A DNA stretch of 64,000 nt from Gemmatimonadota bacterium (GCA_026387935.1 JAPLKU010000005.1:96364-160363); one strand, 5' to 3'. Shown: positions 7,390-17,184, numbered from the stretch's first letter. Notes: a model not told the origin generated them from the sequence alone. A program made the numbers and translations.

Positions 7390-9120
7390 ATGAAACTCCC
7401 ACGGATCGCCATGCTGGCCGTTGCCATCGTCGGATGCGCCACGAACCAGCCCACCACGGGCGCCGCACCGATGCGGGGCGGCATCGACGTCGTCATCGAA
7501 AACGGCCGTGTGATTGACGGCACCGGCGCCGCCTGGTTCTACGGCGACGTGGCCATCTCCGGTGAGCGTATCGTCGCGGTCGCGCCGCGCGGCACGTTGC
7601 GCAACACACCGGCGAGGCAGCGTATTGACGCCACGGGCATGGTGGTCGCGCCGGGGTTCATTGATATCCAGAGCGGGTCCACAGGCTCGTTTCTCCGTGG
7701 TGATTCGCGCGTGGTGGGCAAGGTGACGCAGGGGGTGACCACCGAGATTTTCGGTGAGAACAGCACCCCGGCGCCACTCAGTTCCGACATGCTCACGCGG
7801 AGTTCGGCCGCGCTCGACCCGGCCGACTCGATCTCGCGCCGCTTGTTGCCGCTGTTCGCGCGGCCGCATGGATTCGCCGAGATGATGCGCGAGATCGAGG
7901 TGCGTCACGCCAGCGTGAATGTTGGCGCGTTTGTGGGCGGCGGCACGCTCCGCGAATACGGCATGTCGCTGGCGCAGGGCAAGCCGACGTTGGCGGCCCT
8001 CGACGCGATGAAGGGCGCGGCGCAGCGGGCCATGGACGACGGCGCGTTTGGATTTGCGACGGCACTGATCTACCCGCCGAGCAACTTCGCCACAACGGAA
8101 GAGCTCGTGGAGATCGGCAAGGTGGTGAAGAACGCCGGCGGCATCTACATCACGCACATGCGGTCGGAAGGCGATCAGCTGCTCGAGTCGATCGACGAAG
8201 TGGTGCGTATCAGTCGCGAGAGCGGCATCGCGGCCGAGATTTATCACCTGAAGGCGAGCGGCATCCGGAATTATCCCAAGGGGCCGCAGGCGATTGCAAA
8301 GATCAACGCGGCGCGCGCGGCGGGACTTGATGTGCAGGCGGATATGTACCCGTACACCGCAGGCGCGACCGGACTGAGTTCGTGCCTCCCGCCGTGGAGC
8401 GCCGCCGACGGCAAGCTGTTCGACAATCTCGCGAGCAAGGAAGTGCGCGCGAAGATGCGCGTCGAGATCGAGCACCAGACCTTTGATTGGGAATCGCTCT
8501 GTGATCTCGCAACTCCCCCCAATGTCCGCATCACGCGCCTGCTCAAGCCCGAACTCGCACAGTACTCCGGTAAGCGGCTGAGTGAAATCGCGAAGGCAAT
8601 GAACAAGGACTGGATCGAGACGATGATGGACCTCGTGCTCACCGAGCACAATCGTGTCGAGACCACCTACTTCATGATGGACGAGGCCAATGTGCGCCTC
8701 AATCTCCAGCAGCCCTGGATGAAGATCGGTACCGATGCAGGTGCCGTGGACCCCGAAACGTTCAAGGGGCTCGTGCATCCGCGCTCGCTCGGCACCTTCC
8801 CGCGCATTCTTGGCCGTTACGCACGCGATGAAAAATTGATGCCGCTCGAAGAAGCGGTGCGCAAGATGACGTCGGCAACGGCCACCAGACTGTCGTTACC
8901 CGATCGCGGACTCCTGAAAGCCGGCATGTTTGCCGACGTGGTCGTGTTCGATCCGAACACGATCATCGACAAGGCCACGTACGAGGAGCCGATCCAGGTG
9001 TCGATCGGCGTGCGCGACGTGTTCGTGAACGGCACGGCCGTGATTCGCGGTGGCACGCACACGGGTGCGAAGCCGGGGCATATCGTGCGGGGCCCTGGGT
9101 ACAAGGCGCCATCGCCGTGA
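7390..9120 (+). CDS. D-aminoacylase-like amidohydrolase, lipoprotein
   Basis: 576 aa with a lipobox-like start (AVAIVGC, Cys about 17). The overall plan is that of N-acyl-D-amino-acid deacylases: an N-terminal beta-sandwich strand DVVIENGRVIDGTG, a TIM barrel with THMRSEGDQ and EIYHLKASG (two conserved His), GTDAGAVDPE (Asp), and a C-terminal LLKAGMFADVVVFDP. However, the usual HxH after GFID is replaced by IDIQSGS, and the usual metal-bridging GNC segment reads FGENSTPAP. Catalysis may therefore use a reduced metal site or may differ. The amidase that follows overlaps it (GTGA), so the two form an operon. Confidence 0.8.
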   Translation: MKLPRIAMLAVAIVGCATNQPTTGAAPMRGGIDVVIENGRVIDGTGAAWFYGDVAISGERIVAVAPRGTLRNTPARQRIDATGMVVAPGFIDIQSGSTGSFLRGDSRVVGKVTQGVTTEIFGENSTPAPLSSDMLTRSSAALDPADSISRRLLPLFARPHGFAEMMREIEVRHASVNVGAFVGGGTLREYGMSLAQGKPTLAALDAMKGAAQRAMDDGAFGFATALIYPPSNFATTEELVEIGKVVKNAGGIYITHMRSEGDQLLESIDEVVRISRESGIAAEIYHLKASGIRNYPKGPQAIAKINAARAAGLDVQADMYPYTAGATGLSSCLPPWSAADGKLFDNLASKEVRAKMRVEIEHQTFDWESLCDLATPPNVRITRLLKPELAQYSGKRLSEIAKAMNKDWIETMMDLVLTEHNRVETTYFMMDEANVRLNLQQPWMKIGTDAGAVDPETFKGLVHPRSLGTFPRILGRYARDEKLMPLEEAVRKMTSATATRLSLPDRGLLKAGMFADVVVFDPNTIIDKATYEEPIQVSIGVRDVFVNGTAVIRGGTHTGAKPGHIVRGPGYKAPSP

Positions 9121-10919
9121 ACACCCGCCGCCAATTCCTCATCACGGCCCCACTCGGGTTCATCGGCGCCGTCGCCGCGTGTCGCGGTGGCGAGCAGGCC
9201 TCTGCCGCTGCTCCGGCGGCGACACCTGGCGCCCCGCCCGCATTCGGCACACTCCCGGTGGCTGGCCCCGAAGTCTCGGTCGCCACGTTCGCGGAAGCGG
9301 AAAAACTTGCGCAGGTGACGATGACGGCTGCCGAGCGAAAACAGGCGGCCGACAGCTGGCGCACGTCGATGGCAGGATATCTCGAGCGTCGCACGGGACC
9401 GCGAAAGGTGCCCATCGAGGACGCGGTCGCGCCGGCCACGCTGTGGAACCCGGCCATTTCAGGCACCACTACGGGTCCCGCGCAGGATCGGTTCGTTCGC
9501 AGCGCAGGCGACCCCGGTCCGCTCCCCACCAACGATGCCGATATCGCATTCGCGCCCGTCACGCGGCTCTCGCGCTGGATCGAGTCGCGGAAGCTGACCT
9601 CCGAACGGCTCACCAACATCTACCTCGAGCGCATCAAGCGTCTCGATCCGAAGATCCGCAGTGTCATCACGCTCACCGGTGACTTCGCGCTCAAGCAGGC
9701 GCGCAAGGCTGACGCGGAGATCGCGTCGGGGAAATACCGCGGTCCGCTGCACGGAATTCCCTATGGCGTGAAGGACCTCCTCGACACCGCCGGCATCGCC
9801 ACCACCTGGGGCGCTGAGCCGTTCAGGAATCGCGTGCCCGCAACCGACTCGGCGGTGGTCAAACGGTTGAATGACGCCGGCGCGGTGCTCATCGCGAAGC
9901 TCAGTCTGGGCGCGCTGGCGCTGAACGACATCTGGTTCGGCGGCCAGACGATGAACCCCTGGCTGCTCGAGGAGGGCGCGTCGGGCTCGAGCGCGGGCCC
10001 CGGTGCCGCGACGGCTGCGGGACTCGTCGGTTTTTCCATTGGCAGTGAGACCGGCGGGAGTATTGTCAGCCCGGCGATGCGCTGCGGTGTCACCGGGCTC
10101 CGCCCGACCTTCGGTCGCGTGCCGCGCTCCGGCGCGATGACGCTCTGTTGGTCGCTCGACAAGCTCGGCCCCATGACCCGCAGCGTCGAAGATGCGATGC
10201 TCGTGTTGCACGCGATCACTGGGCCGGACGTGCTCGACCTTGCCAGCGTGCCGAGCCGGCTCGACTATGATGCAGCGGCGCCGGTGAAGGGGCTGCGCGT
10301 GGGCTTCTTCCCGGCGTGGATGAAAGAGGCGCCAGCCACCGACGTGGACCGGGCGGCGCTCGAGACGGTCCGGAAGCTTGGAATGGAGACCAAGGAAGTC
10401 ACGCTCCCCGACTGGCCGTATAGTTCGTTGATGCCTGTGTTGTTCGCCGAAGCGGCCGCGGCGTTCGAGGAACTGACGCTCTCGGGGAACGCCGGCCAGC
10501 TCAAGTCGCAGGTCAAGGACGCCTGGCCCAACCTGTTCCGGCAGGCGCGCTTCTTCTCGGCCGTGGATTTCGTGCAAGCCGACCGGCTGCGCCGAAAAGT
10601 GGCAATGGAGATGGCGCGCATCTTTTCGCAGGTGGACCTCCTGCTCGTGCCGTCGTTGCGCGACGAGATGCTGACGCTCTCGAACTTCACCGGCCACCCG
10701 TCGCTCACGATACGCGCCGGTTTCGTTCAGGTGGGCGAGGCGCGGAGCGACTGGGCGCCCGACCCGACGAATCCGTTACCGAAATTCTCGTCGCCGCGCC
10801 GCGTACCGCACGGAATCACCATCCTCGGCAGGCTCTTCGACGAGGGGACGGTGGTGCGCGCGGGGCTCGCGCTGGAGAAGGCGTTCAACGTGGTGGGGGA
10901 GAACCCAACGGGGTTCTAA
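9117..10919 (+). CDS. Amidase-signature-family hydrolase, Tat/lipoprotein export
   Basis: 600 aa. The start MNTRRQFLITAPLGF is a twin-arginine-like signal, followed by a cysteine in VAACRGG. The amidase-signature core begins near residue 140. The catalytic Lys is in YGVKDLLDTAG (about 219). The Ser-rich segment EGASGSSAGPGAAT is near 290 and the nucleophile segment GSETGGSIVSP near 312. It should hydrolyse linear amides outside the cytoplasm. The substrate is unknown. GTG 9117 overlaps the stop of the upstream D-aminoacylase-like gene, which suggests consecutive steps. Confidence 0.88.
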   Translation: MNTRRQFLITAPLGFIGAVAACRGGEQASAAAPAATPGAPPAFGTLPVAGPEVSVATFAEAEKLAQVTMTAAERKQAADSWRTSMAGYLERRTGPRKVPIEDAVAPATLWNPAISGTTTGPAQDRFVRSAGDPGPLPTNDADIAFAPVTRLSRWIESRKLTSERLTNIYLERIKRLDPKIRSVITLTGDFALKQARKADAEIASGKYRGPLHGIPYGVKDLLDTAGIATTWGAEPFRNRVPATDSAVVKRLNDAGAVLIAKLSLGALALNDIWFGGQTMNPWLLEEGASGSSAGPGAATAAGLVGFSIGSETGGSIVSPAMRCGVTGLRPTFGRVPRSGAMTLCWSLDKLGPMTRSVEDAMLVLHAITGPDVLDLASVPSRLDYDAAAPVKGLRVGFFPAWMKEAPATDVDRAALETVRKLGMETKEVTLPDWPYSSLMPVLFAEAAAAFEELTLSGNAGQLKSQVKDAWPNLFRQARFFSAVDFVQADRLRRKVAMEMARIFSQVDLLLVPSLRDEMLTLSNFTGHPSLTIRAGFVQVGEARSDWAPDPTNPLPKFSSPRRVPHGITILGRLFDEGTVVRAGLALEKAFNVVGENPTGF

Positions 10920-10985
10920 ATACGCGGGCACTTTTCTTCCCGAGCGCGCTGACTGGCGCCCCGCGACCCGCGAACCCCAGCCGGC

Positions 10986-11118
10986 GGCGGCCACTCCGGC
11001 TTCGACGTCTCGCCCGACGGCAAGGATCTGCTGCTCGTGCGGTCTGTCGGTGGAAACGCGCAGACGCTTGTCGCGCTCAACTGGCGCGCGGAAGCGCTGG
11101 CGCGGCGGGGAAGAAATG
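10986..11118 (+). pseudogene. 3'-end remnant of a TolB/WD40-type kinase-like gene
   Basis: In an otherwise non-coding gap, one frame reads GGHSGFDVSPDGKDLLLVR, then QTLVALNWRAEALAR. This is the ending seen in PknB-type kinases with PD40/TolB propellers (FDVSPDGrrFlmv...LVvvLNW.eEL). An in-frame stop at 10950-10952 cuts the frame upstream, and nothing resembling the rest of such a gene is present. I take it as the debris of a deleted paralogue. Confidence 0.55.
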
Positions 11119-11135
11119 ACCGCCGCCTGCGAGCG

Positions 11136-12788
11136 CTACCTCGCCTCCCCCAACGCAAACACGAACACCGAATTCCCCTTGAGCTGCGCGTAGCGTATCC
11201 CGCCCGCGGGCACTGCGATGTACTGCTTGCCGTCGAGTTCGTACGTGATCGGTGACGAGTCCACGCCGGCGCCACAGAAGAACGACCAGAGCACGCGGCC
11301 GTCGGCCGCGTCGTATGCGCGGAACCAGCCGTCCGACTCGCCCATGAATACGAGTCCGCCCGCGGTGGCGAGCGTGCCGCTCCACACCCAGGCCGGGCGG
11401 TCAGACTTCCATTTGATCTTGCCGGTCGCGACGTCGATCGCCGCGAGCACGCCCGTGGGCGCGCGTCCGCGAATCGCCGGGAACGATCCGCCGGTGAACA
11501 TCTTCCCAACCTCGAGCTCAGACTCTGAGCGCGTCGCCATGTTTGGCCGGTCGCGCGCGGGCACGTACATGAGTCCCGTCTGCGGCGAGTACGACGATGG
11601 AGGCCAGTTGGCCCCGCCGAAAATCCCAGGCCGCATGAGCACGCCCTTGTCGTCCGGCGCCACGAACATGTTTTCCTGCGGCACAAACGCGTCGCTGCGG
11701 CGTACGAGCGCGCCGGTTGTCGCATCCATGACGTACATCCATCCATCCTTGCCGGCGTGGAGGACGACCTTCCGCCCGCCGTCCCGCGCGAGGATGGGCG
11801 GGTTGGGAATATCGTAATCCCAGAGGTCGTGGGGGATGTGCTGCACGTACCAGCGCAGCTTTCCGGTCTCCGCCTCAATCGCGACGGTGCTGTTGTTGTA
11901 GAGGTTGTCGCCGGGACGCTTCGCTCCGTCGTTCGATGGCGACGGGTTTCCCGTTCCGAAGTAGATCAACCCGAGCTCGGCGTCATATGCGGGCGTCACC
12001 CACACCGGCGAGCCGCCGATGCGCCAGGTATTGGCATTCTTCGCCGAGTCGGCGTGCTCCTTCGCGATGTCGCGCGGAAGCTTGTCGCCCCACGGAGTTG
12101 AAGGCGCCCACTTACCCCACCAGCCGCCCTCGGCGGGCGACGGAATCGTATAGAAGCGCCAGATCTGTTTGCCGGTCTCGGTATCGTACGCGGTCACGGA
12201 GCCACGAATGCCGTACTCCCCGCCTGCCGCGCCGATGATAACCTTGTTGCCAATCACGAGCGGCGCAGATGTATTGGAGTAGCCAGAGTCGGCCGGGTGC
12301 GTGATGATGTTCCACTTCACCGCGCCGGTCTTCGAGTCGAGCGCCACGAGGCGCGCGTCGAGCGTGGCCATGAACACTTTGTCGCCGCCAACGGCGACTC
12401 CACGATTTACGGCGCCACAACAGAACACTTCGCGCTGGGCCTTTTCGTGGTCATACTGCCAGAGCCGCTTGTTGGTGCGCAGGTCGAACGCGAGCACGCT
12501 GTTGTGCGACGTGGTCATGTACATCACGCCACCCGCGACGATTGGCGTGGCCTCGAGTCCGTCCGCGCGCTGCACGTTCATCTGGTAGACCGCAACGGGC
12601 GCGAGCCGCGACACGGTCTCTCGCGTCACCTGCGTCAACGGCGAATAGCGCTGGTTGTCGTAGGTGCGCCCGTGGTTCAGCCACTCGGTGTTCGGCGGCG
12701 CGAGCAGGTCGGCGGGTGCGATGGTACGCTGGGCTGATACGACTTGAGCAATGGTGGTGAACGCTGTCAGCAAAGCATACGAACGCAT
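11136..12788 (-). CDS. PQQ-dependent dehydrogenase-like quinoprotein
   Basis: 550 aa after a signal peptide (MRSYALLTAF...VVSAQ). It is an eight-bladed quinoprotein propeller with the typical start LNHGRTYDNQRYSPL. Adjacent cysteines lie in VFCCGAVNRG (about residue 123), the vicinal disulfide that faces PQQ. GTGNPSPSNDG and HDLWDYD follow. It should oxidise an alcohol or aldehyde in the periplasm with PQQ and calcium or a lanthanide. There is no cytochrome c domain, so electrons must leave through a separate partner. I chose the ATG at 12788 because it gives a signal peptide. It is divergent from the penicillin acylase. Confidence 0.88.
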   Translation of the reverse strand: MRSYALLTAFTTIAQVVSAQRTIAPADLLAPPNTEWLNHGRTYDNQRYSPLTQVTRETVSRLAPVAVYQMNVQRADGLEATPIVAGGVMYMTTSHNSVLAFDLRTNKRLWQYDHEKAQREVFCCGAVNRGVAVGGDKVFMATLDARLVALDSKTGAVKWNIITHPADSGYSNTSAPLVIGNKVIIGAAGGEYGIRGSVTAYDTETGKQIWRFYTIPSPAEGGWWGKWAPSTPWGDKLPRDIAKEHADSAKNANTWRIGGSPVWVTPAYDAELGLIYFGTGNPSPSNDGAKRPGDNLYNNSTVAIEAETGKLRWYVQHIPHDLWDYDIPNPPILARDGGRKVVLHAGKDGWMYVMDATTGALVRRSDAFVPQENMFVAPDDKGVLMRPGIFGGANWPPSSYSPQTGLMYVPARDRPNMATRSESELEVGKMFTGGSFPAIRGRAPTGVLAAIDVATGKIKWKSDRPAWVWSGTLATAGGLVFMGESDGWFRAYDAADGRVLWSFFCGAGVDSSPITYELDGKQYIAVPAGGIRYAQLKGNSVFVFALGEAR

Positions 12789-12931
12789 CTCGAAACTCAC
12801 TCGTAAAGTGTGTGTGGGGGGGGATCCCTCCAAGAGAAGATACACCGGCTGTGTCGGGTTGCGACTCTCTGGCAGCCATGCTCGCTGATCCGTACTTTTT
12901 CCTGACCGCAGCCAACCCCATGATCAGTCCA

Positions 12932-15214
12932 ATGCGCATCAGTAACTTCGCCCGAGTTGCGCTCGCCCTCGTCCTGCTCCTCCCCGTCACCGGCGTCGCG
13001 CCATCGCGGCAGGAATCGTTCGCCACGCTCGCGCAGGCGTCACTCGCGCAGATTGACGGCCGCGTTTCGCTCCGCGGATTGCGCGACAGCGTGAACGTGA
13101 TTCGCGATCGCTGGGGCGTTCCGCACATCTACGCCGGCAACATCGACGACCTCTTCTTTGCCCAAGGATTCGTGCAGGCGCAGGACCGGCTCTGGCAGAT
13201 GGAGATGTACCGCCGCACATACGAGGGCACGTTGGCGGAAATCATGGGACCGGACTTTCTGCGCCACGACCGACTGGCGCGCCTGGTCAAGTTTCGTGGC
13301 CCATTCGACGATCGCGAGTGGAAGCACTACCATCCCGAGGGTCGCCGCATCTTCGACGCATTCGCATCGGGCGTGAATGCATTCATCGCACAGTCGGGCG
13401 ATCGTCTTCCGGTCGAGTTCAAGCTCACGGGAATCCGGCCGCAGCCATGGACCGCCGACGTCGCACTACTCCGCACGCAGACGGCAATGCCGACAGGCGA
13501 TGCCGTCGCCGAGCTCGCGCTCGCCCGGAGCGTGCTGCGACTCGGTGCTGACTCCGCGAATCGCGCGGCGCATCCTTCGCCGTACCGCGACCTCGTCGTG
13601 CCGGCTGGCGTCGATCTTTCCATCATCACCGAAGATGTCGCGGCGGGGCTCGCGGGTCTGCGCACCGGAGCCGTGCGGCCGGAGTTGCTTCCGCAGTACC
13701 GCGCCCTTGGCGGCGCTGGCCCCAGTGAGAACACCGGCGTGCAGGAGAATTCGCCGGGAAGCAACAACTGGGTGGTGAGCGGTCGGCTCACGGCGTCGGG
13801 CAACGTGATCGTCTCAAACGATCCGCATCGCAACGTCGCCAACCCGTCGATTCGCTACATCGTGCATCTGAATGCGCCGGGATGGGATGTGATCGGCGCG
13901 ACCGAGCCGGTGTTGCCCGGCGTCGTGATCGGCCACAACGGACGCATTGCGTGGGGCCTCACCATCGTCGGCACCGACCAATCGGACGTGTACGTCGAAG
14001 AAGTGAATCCCGTCAATCGCAATCAGGTGCGGTTCCGCGGCGCGTGGGAACCGCTCCGCATCGTGCGCGACACGATCAAGGTGAAGGGCGCGGCACCGAG
14101 CGTGGTCGAGCAGAAGTTCTCGCGCCATGGGCCCGTGTTCTACGAAGACACGATCCACCACAAGGCGTATGCGATGCGCTCCACGATGCACCTGCCGGGC
14201 AACGCCGGCTACATCGCCGCACTCCGCTACCACAGCCTGGATGATTGCAAACAGTTTCTCGAGGCGCAGGCGTATACCTACGCGCCAACCGAGAACATGA
14301 TCTGCGGCGACAAGGGCGGAAACATTGCGTGGCAGGCGTCGGCCGCGTCACCCAAGCGGCCCAACTGGCACGGGCGGCTGCCCGTGCCCGGCACCGGCGA
14401 GTACGAGTGGGACGGCCTGCGCAGCGATCTTCCGCGCGAGTTCAACCCCGAACGTGGGTGGATAGCGACGGCCAATCACGACATCCATCCCACCGGCTAC
14501 GACCCGCCGCTCTTCTTCAAGGACGGTCCGCAGGACGCGCGGTACCGCCGCATCGCCGAAGTGCTCACGAGCAAAACAGGCTTTTCAATCGCCGACATGG
14601 AAGCGCTGCAGCACGATGCGTACTCCGCGGCTGCGGCGCGCGACCTCCCCATGTTCCGCGGCTGGACGTCAGCGAACGCGGAAGTGGAACGGGCCCGCGC
14701 GCTCCTTGCGGCGTGGGACGCGCAGCACCGTCGCGAGAGTGCCGTTCCAGTGATCTACCGTGCTGTGGCTGCTGCGCTGCCGGCCGAAGCGCGCGCACCA
14801 GGAATCTCCGCTGAACGGCGCCGCGCATTGATCGAAGCCGCGATCACCACCGGACTCGCCGCCGTTCGCGCGGCTCAGGGCGACGATCCGGCGCAATGGC
14901 GCTGGGGACGTAACAACACATCGCAGCTGCCGCATTCGCTCGTGAAGGCGTACGACATTGCGCCGGTGGAGCGCCACGGTGGCGCCGGCTTCGTTGCAGC
15001 GGTCGGCGCGACGTACCGTGAAGTCATCGACCTCGGCAATCTCGATGCATCGATGGCGACCAACGTGCCCGGCCAATCAGGGCAGCCGGGAAGTCCGTAC
15101 TATTCCAACCTCGTCGAGAGTTATGGCCGCGCCGAGTATTTTCCGATGGCGTACTCGCGAGCCGCCGTCGAGAAAGCGGCGGCGCACCGGCTCACGCTTA
15201 GTCCGGGGCGGTGA
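12932..15214 (+). CDS. Penicillin-acylase-family N-terminal-nucleophile hydrolase
   Basis: About 760 aa with a signal peptide ending near VAPSRQ. The layout is that of the Ntn penicillin amidases: alpha chain (RDRWGVPHIYA, QAQDRLWQMEMYRR), a spacer, then the beta chain starting at the Ser of PGSNNWVVSG (about residue 277), which is the autocatalytic nucleophile. NDPHR and HNGRIAWGLT follow. It cleaves N-acyl amides, possibly acyl-homoserine lactones or N-acyl amino acids, in the periplasm. A second possible start lies at 12920. Confidence 0.9.
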   Translation: MRISNFARVALALVLLLPVTGVAPSRQESFATLAQASLAQIDGRVSLRGLRDSVNVIRDRWGVPHIYAGNIDDLFFAQGFVQAQDRLWQMEMYRRTYEGTLAEIMGPDFLRHDRLARLVKFRGPFDDREWKHYHPEGRRIFDAFASGVNAFIAQSGDRLPVEFKLTGIRPQPWTADVALLRTQTAMPTGDAVAELALARSVLRLGADSANRAAHPSPYRDLVVPAGVDLSIITEDVAAGLAGLRTGAVRPELLPQYRALGGAGPSENTGVQENSPGSNNWVVSGRLTASGNVIVSNDPHRNVANPSIRYIVHLNAPGWDVIGATEPVLPGVVIGHNGRIAWGLTIVGTDQSDVYVEEVNPVNRNQVRFRGAWEPLRIVRDTIKVKGAAPSVVEQKFSRHGPVFYEDTIHHKAYAMRSTMHLPGNAGYIAALRYHSLDDCKQFLEAQAYTYAPTENMICGDKGGNIAWQASAASPKRPNWHGRLPVPGTGEYEWDGLRSDLPREFNPERGWIATANHDIHPTGYDPPLFFKDGPQDARYRRIAEVLTSKTGFSIADMEALQHDAYSAAAARDLPMFRGWTSANAEVERARALLAAWDAQHRRESAVPVIYRAVAAALPAEARAPGISAERRRALIEAAITTGLAAVRAAQGDDPAQWRWGRNNTSQLPHSLVKAYDIAPVERHGGAGFVAAVGATYREVIDLGNLDASMATNVPGQSGQPGSPYYSNLVESYGRAEYFPMAYSRAAVEKAAAHRLTLSPGR

Positions 15215-15290
15215 ACCCATCGCGGTGAATCCCGGCGCGTTGACTTCGGGAGCGTCGGCGCCAGCTAACGCCGTTGCGTGAGCACCGCTG

Positions 15291-17027
15291 CTATTTCAGC
15301 ACCGGAGCCACCCGCTTCTTCGTCGCCTGTTCAAACGAGTAGGCCAGCTCGATCAACCGCGGCTCGCTGCACGCGCCGCCCGCGAAGCTCACGCCGTACG
15401 GAGTCATCTGCGCATTGAACCCGGCTGGCAGCGCCGGCGCAGGCGCGTTGGGAATCCGCCCGAACGGTACGACCACCGTCGGGTAGCCCGGCTTGGCCGA
15501 AAGGCTCGCGCCGCTCGCGCCAGGGAACACCAGCGCATCGAGTCGTTCGGCTTTCATCACGGCGTCGATGCCTTCGGGGCCGCCGAGTGCGATGTCCTTG
15601 GCGCGATCGGCGTCGTACTTGGCCTTGTCGGCGACGAGGTCCATTTCGTCCGACATGTCGAGCAGTGACTGGCCGTACTTCATTGCACCGCGCGGAGCGT
15701 TGTTGATGTTGAACCAGCGGAGATCGGTCAGCGTCTTGAACGGCGCTGCGCTGCCGAGCGAGGCGAGCCAGGCGTTGAAGTCGCGCTTCATGCCGTAGCC
15801 GAAATCCACCGAGCAGCCGGCGTTGTGGCCTTTGCGGTCTTCGACGCCGCCGCAAGTGTTCCAGAGGAGAAAGTTGCGCGTGGTGTCGGCGGTGACCACG
15901 CTCGGAATGTTCGCGGGATCCACGATGATCGCACCTTCACGCTTGAGCGCTGCGATCGCCTCGTCCATTGATGCTTTCTGCGCGGCGTTCAGCCCGCCGC
16001 GCGGAGTTGTCTGCCCGGGAATCGTGAATGCGTCGTACCAAAAGGCGCGCGGAATGCCGATGCGCGCGCCCTTGAGTCCGTCCTTCTTGAGAAACGGGCG
16101 ATAGTCGCGATTCGCCGGCGGCGTGCAGAGCTTGGTTGCGGCGTCGTTCGGATCGGGCGCGGCACTCTCGAGCGCGCCGAGGAAGATCGCGGCGTCTTCA
16201 ACCGTGCGAGCCATCGGGCCAGGCGTGTCCTGATCGGCCGTGATCGGGATGACACCGTAGCGACTGATGCGCCCTACGGTGGGCTTGATGCCCGCGAGCA
16301 TGTTCTGGTTGGAGGGGCTGAGCACCGAGCCCGACGTTTCGGTGCCGACGTTTGCGGCCCAGAAGCTTGCGGCCGTGCCGATGCCGGAACTCGAGCCACC
16401 CGTGCCCATCACCGGACGGCCGTCGTTGAAGCCGGGGCGGGGATCCGTCCGCGGATCGTACGGGTTCATTCCGTAGCCGCCGACGGCGCTGTAGTTGCCG
16501 ACCATCGGCGTCGGGCTACCGGCTACCCAGTTCGCGAGTTCGGTCATCACGGTTTTGGCGATGATGATCGCGCCGGCGTCCTTGAGGTTCTTCGTGAGCG
16601 TCGCCTCGTACGGTGGCACGAGATCCTTGAACGCGAGCGCGCCGCCCGTGGTGCGCATGTTCGTGGTGTGGATGTTGTCCTTGAGCGCGACGGGAATGCC
16701 GTGCAACGGTCCGCGCACCCGGCCCGCCGCGCGTTCGCGATCGAGCGCATCGGCTTCGGCGAGCGCCGTCTTGCTCACCGTGATCACCGCATTGAGCTGG
16801 TCTTCGTACGTGGCGATACGCGCCAGGTGCAACAGCACGAGTTCGCGCGACGTCACGCGACCTTCCGTGAGCGCTGCCTGCATCTGCGGGATGGTGGCCT
16901 CGACGACGTCGAAGAGGGGGCGTTGGGTCGCTGCTGTCGGTGCCGCGGGACGCCCCTGGGCCGGCCGCGACTGAGCGGAAAGGGAAGCGGCGGAGAGCGC
17001 GACACAGGCAAGGACGAAACGCTTCAT
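15291..17027 (-). CDS. Amidase-signature-family hydrolase, exported
   Basis: 578 aa with a Sec signal peptide (ending SLSAQ). The catalytic Lys is in PVALKDNIHT, the cis-Ser in GGSSSGIGTAA and the nucleophile in GTETSGSVLSP, so the Ser-cisSer-Lys triad is complete. It is similar in plan to the amidase at 9117 but not a close copy. It carries the long middle insertion (YGMNPYDPRTDPRPG) seen in peptide-amidase-like members. The gene is divergent from the acyl-CoA ligase, with a repeat-bearing spacer between. Confidence 0.9.
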   Translation of the reverse strand: MKRFVLACVALSAASLSAQSRPAQGRPAAPTAATQRPLFDVVEATIPQMQAALTEGRVTSRELVLLHLARIATYEDQLNAVITVSKTALAEADALDRERAAGRVRGPLHGIPVALKDNIHTTNMRTTGGALAFKDLVPPYEATLTKNLKDAGAIIIAKTVMTELANWVAGSPTPMVGNYSAVGGYGMNPYDPRTDPRPGFNDGRPVMGTGGSSSGIGTAASFWAANVGTETSGSVLSPSNQNMLAGIKPTVGRISRYGVIPITADQDTPGPMARTVEDAAIFLGALESAAPDPNDAATKLCTPPANRDYRPFLKKDGLKGARIGIPRAFWYDAFTIPGQTTPRGGLNAAQKASMDEAIAALKREGAIIVDPANIPSVVTADTTRNFLLWNTCGGVEDRKGHNAGCSVDFGYGMKRDFNAWLASLGSAAPFKTLTDLRWFNINNAPRGAMKYGQSLLDMSDEMDLVADKAKYDADRAKDIALGGPEGIDAVMKAERLDALVFPGASGASLSAKPGYPTVVVPFGRIPNAPAPALPAGFNAQMTPYGVSFAGGACSEPRLIELAYSFEQATKKRVAPVLK

Positions 17028-17107
17028 ATAGAAGGGGATTGAATCAAGAGTGAAGTAGGGCTGCCGAGAGTATGCGGCAACGGGCCGCGGCTGGCAACGC
17101 GCTGGAG

Positions 17108-17184
17108 CCGGTCTTCGGCCGGTCTAAGGCAGGTCTTAGGCTGGTCTTCAGCAGAGTTTCCGCAGGTTTTCAGCAGGTCTTGTG
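17108..17184 (+). repeat. Seven degenerate 11-nt tandem repeats
   Basis: Reading in steps of 11: ccggtcttcgg, ccggtctaagg, caggtcttagg, ctggtcttcag, cagagtttccg, caggttttcag, caggtcttgtg. The consensus is about C-N-GGTCTT-N-R-G. The array fills the spacer between the divergent amidase and acyl-CoA ligase genes and ends about 30 bases before the ligase ATG. An 11-nt step keeps each copy on nearly the same face of the helix, so a cooperative regulator-binding array is possible. Confidence 0.6.

Noticed and set aside
5920..8778. 952-codon antisense frame spanning the metalloprotease and D-aminoacylase genes
   Set aside because: It crosses two clear plus-strand genes and an intergenic gap and has no recognisable domain. 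It is a composition effect.
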